A DNA stretch of 64,000 nucleotides from Burhinus oedicnemus (lineage: Eukaryota; Chordata; Aves; Charadriiformes; Burhinidae), in assembly GCA_008921705.1 (NCBI GenBank), contig VFFE01007622.1, positions 66,130-130,129 of the forward strand, read 5' to 3'. The translations under genes were made by a program, and so were the position numbers. Within the stretch, counting starts at the first letter, position 1. Each line of letters opens with the position of its first letter. This document shows positions 36,801 through 47,413 of the stretch, in pieces. The notes below the pieces were generated by a model. That model saw only the letters and a program-made list of their open reading frames with translations. It was not told the DNA's origin and made no database searches.

Positions 36801-37943
36801 CTGTCCCTGCCTTTTATAAATATAGTTGCAGGGAACATTCAGTAAAAATAAGGTTCAGAGTTCACCGTTTAGTTTTTCCCATAGCTCAACTAAGAGTGTC
36901 AGTTATCTGTAGGTCTACCTACCCCCTTGTGTTTGAAGGTGCAAAATCCAAATATAACCCATTCAACCCATCTTTGATAATTACTGGGTAGGGATTTAGT
37001 AGGACATTTCTCATTATACCAATGCAGTATTTCAGTACATTATATCCCAAGTGACTAGATGTCTTTTCACCCTCCTTTCTTTATCTCTCTCTAGGATTTC
37101 TTCTGCCTAAAGCCTTCAAATCATATTAGCTGACTGCTATATTTATTAGGCGTCCTCAATACATTAAAACATTGTTCCCTGTGAAATGTGTTGTTAAGTA
37201 TTACCTTGGTTAGTAATTTAATTTAATAGGATAGTGACAACACATTGACATTGTGCAGGTTTGTGACCTAATGATTTATGAGACAAGTTACGTTTGCAGA
37301 CACATTGATTTTGGTAACTGTGCAATGAACAGAAGTGAAGAACAATTTTCACTTTTTTTTTTTTAACGTCTGTCTTTCCTCCTCTCCCAATATTACTTTA
37401 CACATGGAGCAGACTCTTTTAAAGCTCGCCGATAGTTTGAAAGAGGTTTTAGGTCACGGCATTACTTTTTGAATGACGCTTAAAGCCTTCATACACTTGA
37501 GAAGCCCTGGCATCCCAACAAGTACCAATTAATGTGTTCCACATTGCTGGGCCTTAGAAGTGAAACGATAAAATGCACCGACTGTAGTAATCCAATTTAA
37601 ATGATGGTGATAACTTTGCGCCTTGACACTCAGACAAGATAAAGAGGACAAGTAACACAGCAATCCCATCACATGCAGAGTGCTCTCCTACATCAGCTGG
37701 CAAAGGTGGGTGGCCACGTGCAGGAAGAGCTGGCCCTGGTTCACTCAGACTAAACCTACAGGGAGCATCTGATGGAAATCAGGATCCTTCAGTGCTCACA
37801 GGAGAAATGCTTTGCGGTGTCACCGCATAGCCACACCAACCTTACAGAAATCTCATCAGGTAAATCAGATCCGGTGAATGGAGAGGAGTCAGGACATGCT
37901 ATGGGAGATAACTGTCTACAAACAAAAGAGGTGATGCTAGAAA
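27813..37943. other. Long AT-rich single-copy stretch, no gene seen
   Basis: The largest open frame is 141 codons (31620-32045, -), overlapped by a 100-codon frame on the same strand; neither has a recognisable motif. An A13 run lies near 30588-30600, and two ATTGG (inverted CCAAT) motifs lie near 30540-30555. Segments 32270-32460 and 37130-37640 look like candidate conserved non-coding DNA (see findings). No mobile element could be supported. Confidence 0.5.
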
Positions 37944-38396
37944 TTGCCCTACTTTTTCGCCATCCATCCCCTGGCAGCTGTGGGAACACAACACAGGAAC
38001 CTTGTAGCAAGGGAGGGAGTACACAAACATTTGCCATCAAAAATATGCTGCTGTAAAAGGGAAAAGTTTGTGTATGCCACAGCCAGTAACCAACGGCTGA
38101 GACGGATGAGGGCTGAGAGCGGAGGTGGTGTCTGCAATAGCACTGCTGCCAACACTCAGGTTTTTCTGCAGATCAGAAGCAACCAGGGAGTGACAAACCT
38201 CAGCTGCAGATCCAGCAGGGAACAGCTTACCTGGCTGCTGCTTAGCTACAGCCCTTACACCGATGGAGAGAGGGGACTGCGCAGCAGCGCAGCTGGTACC
38301 CATCTCCCGAGGAGAGGTACGCTGCGGCACCAGCAGACACCAAGAGAGGAAAAGTCAGGGGTTACTCAAGCACTTTCCCCCTCAGACGGTGTGTAA
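37944..38396 (+). other. Locally GC/CpG-richer patch with a 150-codon open frame
   Basis: This is the longest open frame outside CR1. Its translation is rich in Arg, Ser and Thr and has no domain, signal peptide or membrane segment that I recognise. Overlapping open frames of 68-97 codons on the opposite strand show that the openness comes from base composition. CpG steps are frequent between about 38080 and 38390 compared with the AT-rich surroundings. A coding function is not supported; a decayed LTR or a regulatory patch are alternatives. Confidence 0.25.
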
Positions 38397-38399
38397 CTG

Positions 38400-40214
38400 A
38401 ACTTGTCCACAGCTAGGAACCATGTAAAAGTCAGTTAATGCTGGCATAGTACAGCCAAAGAGTGAATATCTTCCTCTACTCCATATTCAGTGACAAAATC
38501 ACATGCTGCTTGGACAGACCTATAAAATAAAGCTGAAGCTCACGGGTTACATCATGCTAAATAAGACCACAATACTGCAGTATCTATCTTAAATCTAGGA
38601 GATCTCTTGTTCTTTCAAAATTTATCCCTGTTTAAATCTTCGCAGGTGATCCACATTTTCAAAAGGACCAATGGAAGCTCTTCACCTCTTCCTCTCCCAG
38701 CTCCTGTCCTCATCGTGACACCCCTGCGTGTGCTCACACAGCAAGTCATGCGCCTCTGATGTTAGCAACTCAGTTCTGTTACTCGGTTCAACCTGCTCCA
38801 ATTTATGTCATGCCATCTCACATTTATACCCACTTCACATTTATTTTAAGATATTCTCTCTTCTTCATTAAATAACTTTTCTAGCTTCTGTCTGATATGG
38901 ATATCTTATGTCCGCGACAGCATTTCAATATGATTTTAAATATAGCTTTGTCCACTTTGTAAACTCCATCAGATTACTTGTACCTTTATCGTTTTTCATT
39001 TCTTCTGACATTTTCTTGTTAAATATTATTGTTCTAAAATGAGAAAAAAAGGTTGGGGGGTTTTTAGGGGTGTGTCTTTCTATGCATTTATACATCGCCA
39101 AATAGCTGCGTCTTACTCACACAATACTATTAAGAGGATTTCTACTTGGCTCAGTACTGCATCAATCAAAAATACTAGAGCCAGCTCTGCAAGAGTCCTA
39201 ATGAGATGCAGAATACAATAGATGACACCCAATAAATGTAATGCTATGTCCCATTATTTGAGCTAGCTCATTCAGAGCTACCTTGAGTATCTTTATACAG
39301 TGCTACATTGCCCTGTGTAGCCATCGCATAAAAGACACTTTAACGTCAGTGTGTGAGGCGTAAGATTAACGATAGAGGAGATTTAAGAGAGAAAAGAAGC
39401 TAAGGAGCAATAAGAAAAGGGGAAGACAATGCCAGAAAAGCCTTTTGAACTCGCTACTCCTATAGCAAACTTCCTTGTTAAAACCACAATAAATGTAATC
39501 ATAATAGCAGGGATTAATTGAGATCCTTTTGCTGCAAAAGCATAGGACCTTATCACCAATCCTGCAGAACCATCAATTTCCACCATCACCAGTGTGAATT
39601 TGACATTGGGTTGATACGCTAATGTTCAGTTGGCTCAGGAATAACAGTTTATATAAAATGTACCTTTTCATTGCCTCAGGCTAATACCCTTATCCCTCTT
39701 CTATCATTAAATTAGATTTTAAAATAAAATAGTTTTTAGACTTCTATGAAGTTATTGATGGATTGAAATATATGTGGTACTGTGATGCACATGTCTCTAT
39801 GAACGGGATGATTATCCACATTAAGAGAGATCTGCAGAGGTCACCAGTGTTAAACTGCTATTCGGTTAAGGCTGTTTCAGCAAAAATTGAAAGAATTTAA
39901 ATCAATTTTTTTTTGAATGATAACTGGAATTTGAATAAATGTAGTTGCTTAGTAAGTTTATCTGCTTCCAGCTCTACCAAACACCACAACCTCTCACTGG
40001 TTTATGACGGAAGATCAGGACTCCGTTTCTCTGTCACAGATTCCCCATGTGACCCTAATCATCTCTCACTTACAGACAGATCTAATTAGGTACTTACAAG
40101 TTCTACAATCTAGAACTCAGACCGAGTCATCGAGGGCCCCACAGGGAAGGAGGCATCGCCAGTGACTGAACCGAGAGCAGCCACAAGCAGAAGTGCCGCA
40201 ACCTGTTTTAATGT
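38400..40214. other. Single-copy DNA, no gene seen
   Basis: AT-rich with no recognisable repeat or exon. Open frames are below 70 codons. Confidence 0.5.
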
Positions 40215-40322
40215 AGTCTCATGGCTGGAATACTCTCCACAGGCAGAAGAGACCAGGATTCGATTTCCTCTCCCACCCTGGGGCCCTTAAACCCCCATCT
40301 CCTTAAACTAGCAGGCTATATA
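40215..40322. mobile_element. Ancient tRNA-like SINE/inverted-repeat relic
   Basis: GACCAGGATTCGATTTCC (40251-40268) resembles the tRNA-type B box GGTTCRATTCC in its usual SINE context. It is followed by TTAAACCCCCATCTCC (40288-40303) and GCAGGCTATA (40311-40320), which match the opposite arm 'tgaacccrggtctcc ... aggctata' of an old amniote repeat that I recall mainly from turtle and crocodilian DNA. The two arms are imperfect reverse complements. No active A box is visible. The family name is uncertain. Confidence 0.45.
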
Positions 40323-43300
40323 CATTAAGTTGGTTTTATCCCTTTTACATGCTCCTCCTCCGGCCCTGAAGTCTTGACTACTAGTTTCTACGTGGACACA
40401 ACATCTGTAAATAGCTTTGAAGAACTATGAAAGGACGAGAATAATGAGAAGAAATTAATGTTAAAAATTACCAAAAGAAGAAGATATGTTTGAAATACAA
40501 CTCAAGAAGAAAAATGCTACAGAAAGTCCCATATTTGCCAGGAGGGAATAAATACATGGGTTTTATTCCGAGGGCCGTAAGTTCCCATCACATATATGCA
40601 GACAATATATTAAATGTATTTGCAGAGAAACAACCAGATGCTCTCATCCACCATTGTAGTTAGAGGCAAAAAAACAGACGGTGGGAGAACTGTACATCCC
40701 TTACAAAGGAGTCTTTCTAAGCTCTGCACAATTCTTAAATGATTGTTAACTTCCTGGTACTGTGATTAGCACTGCAGTGAAAGCAATAAGCCAAACATAC
40801 GGAAAATTAGAAATCTGAACATTTTCAATTATGGTTATTTCACTCTGAAAGCATTTACCCACTTCAGGAAAATCTTTACAATTTTCAGACTTGTCAGTCC
40901 TATTGAAAGTCTCCCAAAACCTAGGAAAAATCCTCTATTAACTACTTAGTTGTAAGGTATCATGACTGTTGTACATTACAGGAGTCCTCTGATTTACCTT
41001 CATTGTTTTTCATATGAGCAGATGGCTTAAAGATGCTCACAAGCAACACAGAAAGTAAATGCTAAAATACATACACACAGAATCAACAGAGTGGTCGAAA
41101 TTAGTTCTGAGAAGCTGCTACTTTTCTTTTACTATAACTTAGTAAAGACCAACTTAATGGGTACTTTATGATTTTCTAAGTTAGCACCACTTTAACTCCT
41201 TGCTAGAATTTTCCATTCCAGTAAAAGAACTCATATGTTTTCCTTTTGAGATTACGGGTTTCCTCAGAGCATCCAGAAGACTATCACCCACAAACACTGC
41301 ATTGCACATATCCCCTTACAGAAATAGCACTGAATCTTATGGCACATCTATTTATTGATTTATTATTACAGAACTTCAAATTACAGTAGTACTAAGTTCA
41401 CATTAAACTGAAGTATTGCTCAGTACTATTATTGTTTTTTGGGGGGATACTAATGCCCAAGCTGCCCTTATCAAAAGGTCATCACTGTGGTTGGCACACA
41501 TGCACAACAAAACCAGTTGCTGCTACAAAAAGACATTATTTTTACACATCTCTGTGCAATGCCTAAGTTTTATCTCCATTATCTACAGTGTAATTAAACA
41601 AGGCACAGTGACATGAAATATGACAGAAAAATTCAGGCATTTCCCCAACATCAGTCATGAAATTTTCAATGGATCTGGCAAGAAAAGAGACATCTCAATT
41701 TCAGTCTAGTGACATACAATCTTTCAAAAATCTGCCAAAACTGATACGTAGTCATCTGGCCACCATACAAGACCTCAGAAGGAGTTTAGTCCATATTGCT
41801 GTGAATTCCTACATCGGTATTTTCTATTTAAGAGAGTCTCATAAAGGTATATTAACTAAGCTTACAACATCTCTCCCCACAGTCAAGTGTTCAACCCATC
41901 AAGTACTTCAATTGCAAGAGCCTAGGAAAGTACTATAAATCAAGAAAATGCCATAAAATTTTTCAAAATATACAAATGACTACTTTCAGTTTTAAGATGA
42001 AATCCGTGTAGTAAACACGACCTATCCAGCCTCTCTGGAAATGAATCATCTTGAAATACCTTAGGGAAAACAATACTTCAAGTCTCCTTTAATAAGAACT
42101 GTCAATGGGTTCTTTCACCATTTTTTTTTTTAAGCAAGCAGCCCAAGCCAGCCAAATCTTAGCTTTCAGTCTAAGATTCATTTTGCAACCCACTGCCTAG
42201 GGCACCCTGTGCACAGCAGAGGTGTGTTGTACCTTGGGCACGCTCCGTCTCCCCTGACAAAAGTCGGCACCAGCAGAGAAGATCTGTCCCAGCTGTCAGG
42301 TCAGGCAATGCAGGAGAGCCCACAGCGTGGCAGAGCCACGTATGCACAGACACGCACAGACTAGTTTGTGAAGCAGCGAGAAGACGGGACCACTCCTTGT
42401 GCTGTGTGATCTCAGGCAAACTCGTACATGATGGGACAGTGGAAAGATAGAAAGTTTGAAGATAAATATGCAATCCATGGTACCTTAGTAAGAAATGTTC
42501 AGGGCAGTTTGATTTGCTGCAGATGCACAGAAACCAAAGTAGTCATCATTTAGTAAAATAACAGATGAGACTCTCAAACATATACTAAAGAAATCAAAGA
42601 ATTATTATAATCTTTGTCTGGTTTTTTGGGGTGTTATTTTTTTTTCTTTCTGAGTGAAATACAATCTGAAATACTAATCTGGAATCATATCCCCAATAGG
42701 CAAGCATCACAAAATTGCCAACGAAAATTACTTTACATAAATGATAACACCAATGGCTATGCTTTGGAAAAAGATGCAAATAGTAATTATGAAACACACT
42801 TCTCTTAGAAGTCTGTTCTAGTCTAGTGGAAAAGTGAGAGTAAAAAAAAGATGCAAAACAAATCAATTACAAATCAAATACTCTAAAATGGAAATGACTA
42901 ATTTCTGCAGTCAGTGCAAAGTAATTGAAATACTTTTTGAACTTGATTATTTTCTAATTACTTGGAAATGAAGACGAGTGTTCCTTCCTGTCTAACTCCA
43001 GTTTGTTCTTACACTATTTGTAAAATTGCAGTATTAGATATACAGTAACTAACATGAAATCACATCTGGTTTAGCTGTGTTCTAGATGTTACAATAAAGT
43101 TTCATATTACATCAAATGAGCAGACTGGAATTAATCAGTGTACTGAATTTATGATACTACAGTGAACATAGCTTAGCAGTAATTGATTCAACAGCAGGTG
43201 TGTTTGTAAAATCTAAATATAGGTTTAATAAATTAGACTAGCTTGCTAATTTTCACTTTAGATGCCCATTTATAATCATAATGTCTCAAACATGCATCAC

Positions 43301-43796
43301 CACATATCTTGAAAAGCCTATTTCTGGGCTGTCAGTTTGTTCTGCAAAAGTGTATCTGCTTGGCATGTAACAGAGCGCTTCCATTTGTTATTAGTGAAAT
43401 AGGTATACACTCACAAAATTAAGACAAATTAACTGTGTCAGCTTTGTAGAGCAAAACACAGCATTTTCCTATGGTTTCACTGACAGAGCAGGACATGACT
43501 GTGGCTGCTCCACAAGGGAGACACCAAACTGGGGCAGGAAGGAGCTGGGAGGAAGCCCGGCAGCAGGCAGAGAAGCTAACTTCAGCCTGGTGAGTTGTGC
43601 CGCGCTCCCTTGTTCACTTAGTGGTGTGAAATGAGTTTCTCCAGAGAGCAACTCAGATCAGGACCCTAATGCAGTTCTTTTGAATGGCCTATCTCTCCCC
43701 ACTGACTAGAGATTGAGTCTAAAAAGATTAGTTTTAGTAGGGTAGAGTTACCCCCAACAGTGGCTAATGGACTAAGACATATGTTGAGACTCATTA
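40323..43796. other. Single-copy DNA, no gene seen
   Basis: Open frames up to 100 codons have no similarity that I recognise. A T10 run lies at 42122-42131. A GC-richer patch lies at 42180-42360. The stretch 42880-43270 is dense in TAATT-type cores and is a candidate non-coding conserved element. Confidence 0.5.
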
Positions 43797-43870
43797 AGAG
43801 CTTGATTCTCCTTTATTCCTGCAGTATAAGAAAGCTCCAACACCTCCAGATAACACAATATTCCCATTGG
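43797..43870. mobile_element. Possible ancient amniote repeat relic
   Basis: AGAGCTTGATTCTCCTTTAT followed by GCAGTATAAGAAAGCTCC resembles the old repeat with 'gattctcctctcacttacaccagtgtaa'. Only one arm is readable. Confidence 0.35.
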
Positions 43871-46800
43871 GCACATTTAAATTATGACAGTAATTTAAGA
43901 CACTCAGCACTCTGGGCAAGCGGTGGGCTGCTGGGGTGCCACAGAAATCTGCTGTACTACTCCTTTTCCCATCTGTTGCGTTGCCACCATACTCTCAGTG
44001 TCAGGGGAAGAGCTTCGAGCCCAGTTTGCAAAATAGATGCAGAAGCGGTAAGCTCCTAAAACCTCGGAGATGACTCGCTTCTACATCATGATGCCATATG
44101 CACTCAAGTGCAAAGACAATCTGGCATCCCACGCAGAAAACACACTGTTGCTCCTTTAGGGATGTACTTGGTGGGAAATGCCAGCAAGGAAAGAAAACAG
44201 CTGACTGGCGAGTCTAAGTTCCGTTCTGTATGCAGAAATGAGTAAGAACATTACAGTTTGTCTGGGAAAAGGTATGAAAATATAATCCTCAAAGCTGGAT
44301 TTGAACTATGGAAAACATACATAAACCGCATATTCTTACAGCACTTGAAGCTGAAATGAGACATTAGCCGCTACATCTACAGCCAAGATGAAGAGAAGCT
44401 GCCTTCAGGAAAATAGTGAGAAATTATTAGTGGTGGACCTGCCTGCCAGTTCTAGCACTGGAGTCGCCTCACTTCCCAAGAGGGCTGGTGAAGCGCAAGC
44501 TTGGGGAATTGCAGGATTAATGCAAATGCTAGTGGAAAAGCTGCTCTGTGGATTGGACACTGATTTCTGTAAATAAGGAATAACTCCAGACACCAGTGGC
44601 ACTCCAAAATCTTTCATCAACTCAGAGTCTTTGATTTAAAACTCACCTTTGTCAGAAACCATTGGCCAACAGGGGTCTTCAGGAAGGCTAAACAGGAAAA
44701 CTGACAACAGAGGAAATATGTAAATAATTTGTTGGAAGAACTATTTATCCCAAGTATGACTATATCTTCAACTGCAGTAAACCACTGCAACTGAAAAAGT
44801 GGAAAATTCCACTCCTTTTTCTGTATTTTCAGAATTATTCATGAAAAATATCCGATATCTGACAAATCAGAATATATCCTTAACTAGAAAGATAACTGAT
44901 GACATTGAATGGCTGCTGGGACATGTTTATCTAAAAGTCTAGGACCAGTGTTCTTCTAACATTTTCATTGGAGTAATGTATTCGGGTTTGTGTCATTGGA
45001 TGACAACAAATGAAGATAATCCCATCTGTTCTATATTCCTTTCAGTAATGATTTACCAGCTGTCAGCTTTATTCTTAGTATTTTGGGGCAAACTTAAGTT
45101 TTTTTAAAAAATCATTTTAAAAGAATATCAAATACCTCCATATTTACCTCACCCAAAACCTCTGCCTCCACCTAAGCAAATAGTCTGAACATGTCTATAT
45201 TCCTGAACTCAAATGAAACAACCTATTTATTAGCTGTTAAGTTACATTTAACATAGCTGGTTAAGAATACATGTTAAACACCAGGTGCTGATGAACAGTT
45301 TACGCTGAGATTTGGTCAAAGGTTTAGAAGACTCCCAAAACAGACGAGCAGAAGAAGATCATCCATTTTCACACCATAGCAAGTGCCGGACGTGATTTCT
45401 CAGTGCTGCGAGTGCACTGAGTGCATCAAAGCTCAGGAAGCCTGTGAGGATCTCGTGTTATCAGCGCCGTTTATTGAGAGACCTATTACAGAGCGCTGTA
45501 ATGTGCTCTCTGATATCCAAGGAACACAGGACTTTTCAACCAGAGCTGCTGTTGTGTTGCAATTGCTAATGCCGTGTATTTGAGGCAATTTCACCTTGTG
45601 ATATTGCTAAGGAACAAAGAGAATTGTACACACTACTCTTCTTTCTTTTGTGTCCCTCTTGCTCTTTTACTGTCATGCCAAAAAGGGTACTGGACTTTGA
45701 TGCTGGTTCTTCAGATGCCAGCAAGGATGGCATTTCATAAAGGACATACAATCCATCAGCAAAGCAACTTCAGCAGTTTTTAAATTATTTTTCTTTGTTC
45801 CGGTTCATCTGTTGCTTCTTTGGTTCTTTGATACTATTGAAGACTGACCAGATTATGTAGCACGGATTGCAAAATACAAGTGCAAATTAGAAATCATAGA
45901 ATAGGGTCTAGGTAACATGGCAGGCTGATCTAAAAGCTTTTCTTCCAATGGCCTTGAATCAAATCCTTAGTTCAGAGTGACCACTCAGTGAGACTGTAGA
46001 TGTCTCATCCTATTCTGGGCCTGACGTTTCATTAGGGCGCTACATGGTTCAGCACACTAGGGTTCCTTTGAGCAACTGTAGGTTTTGACAGATTTCAGAA
46101 GGAAGGTCTGATGTTTATCACCAGAAAGACAATATTTGCTGAAATACTTAGTTACTCCACTTTCCTCAGTTAAACAGGAAAACGTGGTATTTCACTGCAT
46201 CAGAGCAGCAGGTAAAAGCTGAGGAATTTCAAAGATGGAGCTGTTTGGGAAACCTCATGTAACGTGGGTAAGGCTTGTGCTCAATTCATGTGCATTTCAT
46301 AAACATTGCATTTATCCTGAATTTTAAACCCAAATCTGTGTCTGTGCTGAGCAGATTTTTTTCATCTGATATCAACAGACAGAGGCAGAATTTGCATATT
46401 GTAACACTCAGTGCTCACTCCTCTGAGCACCCACGCAAGGGGGAACCCAGGGCACAGGCACTTCAGCAGTACGTCTCACTCAAGGACCTTGAATCCACTA
46501 CTACATATGCCTGTTTTCATTTTGGGAGAGAAGAGTAAAGAGGGAACAAGAGCCCCTGTCCCTGGCTGCAGAGAGGAGGTTCAGCAGCATGCCAGGAGTA
46601 AAATCTGCAGTCGCCCTTCCAGTCCTGGCTGACCACTGCAGTCGTGGGTGGGACCTACTCAAATGCTGCGGGATCTTCACTCTTACCTCTGGCCACAAAA
46701 AAAAGTAAAACATTTTATATCAAAGACATGAATACGCCAATACTGTAATTTTATGTACATAACTTCATTTATAAGGGGTGTGTAAAACGCACATTAAACC

Positions 46801-46927
46801 TGCTCTTTAGTGTGATGGTTACATGCCCATCTTTCTGACTGCTCTAGGTGCTTACAAGCCTCTTGTTATTACAGAGATTCATAAATTTTTATGAGTGTAT
46901 CCTCAGAAGATCTTGATAGTAAGGGTA
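43871..46927. other. Single-copy DNA, no gene seen
   Basis: Open frames of 60-99 codons occur but none has recognisable content. No young repeat was found. Confidence 0.5.
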
Positions 46928-46985
46928 AAGTTATTACCTCCATTTCAAAATTTGCGAAATGAGGTACAGTCAGATCAACTTGAAG
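46928..46985. mobile_element. Possible MIR/CORE-SINE-like relic
   Basis: TTATTACCTCCATTTCAAAA then TGCGAAATGAGGTACAGTCA parallels the well-known SINE segment 'attatccccattttacagatgaggaaactgaggcacag', in the same order and spacing. The rest of the SINE is not readable. Confidence 0.5.
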
Positions 46986-47099
46986 GCTGAATGGATGAAT
47001 CCAGAAGCTTCACATGGGATTATCCCAAGACATCAACAAGAAAAATCAGAATTCCAGATAACAGGAACTTTGTGAGGAAACATCAATAAAATGCAGTTT

Positions 47100-47298
47100 G
47101 CTTAAGTTTAGGAAGAGACTGTTGACTATATATATGAGCTCAAACTTTAAGAAGAACAAAGTACTGGAAGAGACTGCCTGATCCTAAAGGCATTTAAGGA
47201 GAGATTAAGGAGACATTGGCCTAGGAAGACCAATGAAGTTGAAGTTGTTTTTACTTTTGTGGAAGAGGGATGGACTTATTGACCTCGGGAGGTACTCA
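47100..47298 (+). mobile_element. Possible ancient CR1 3' end
   Basis: GTACTGGAAGAGACTGCCTG (47161-47180) stands where CR1 has its 'HWNRLP' codons. CATTTAAGGAGAGATTAAGG follows where CR1 has the 'FKERL' codons. GATGGACTTATTGACCTCGGGAGGT (about 47269-47293) corresponds to the CR1 3' block 'ggacttgatgatctcnggaggt'. No open frame remains. It is old and diverged; orientation is plus. Confidence 0.5.
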
Positions 47299-47370
47299 CT
47301 GATGTAAGCTGAAAATCTCTTTGCACTTCAGAGTGATTTGAGTTCAAATCTAGGTGACATAAGCCATTAA

Positions 47371-47413
47371 CAATGATCTCAGTGGGAACTCAGCACATCC
47401 CAAAGTCATCCTT
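47371..47413. mobile_element. Possible ancient amniote repeat relic
   Basis: AATGATCTCAGTGGGAACTC and AGCACATCCCAAAGTCATCC fit the old amniote motif 'ttgacttcagtgggagctcagcacctctcaaaatcagg'. It is short and diverged and lies just downstream of the CR1-like relic. Confidence 0.35.
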
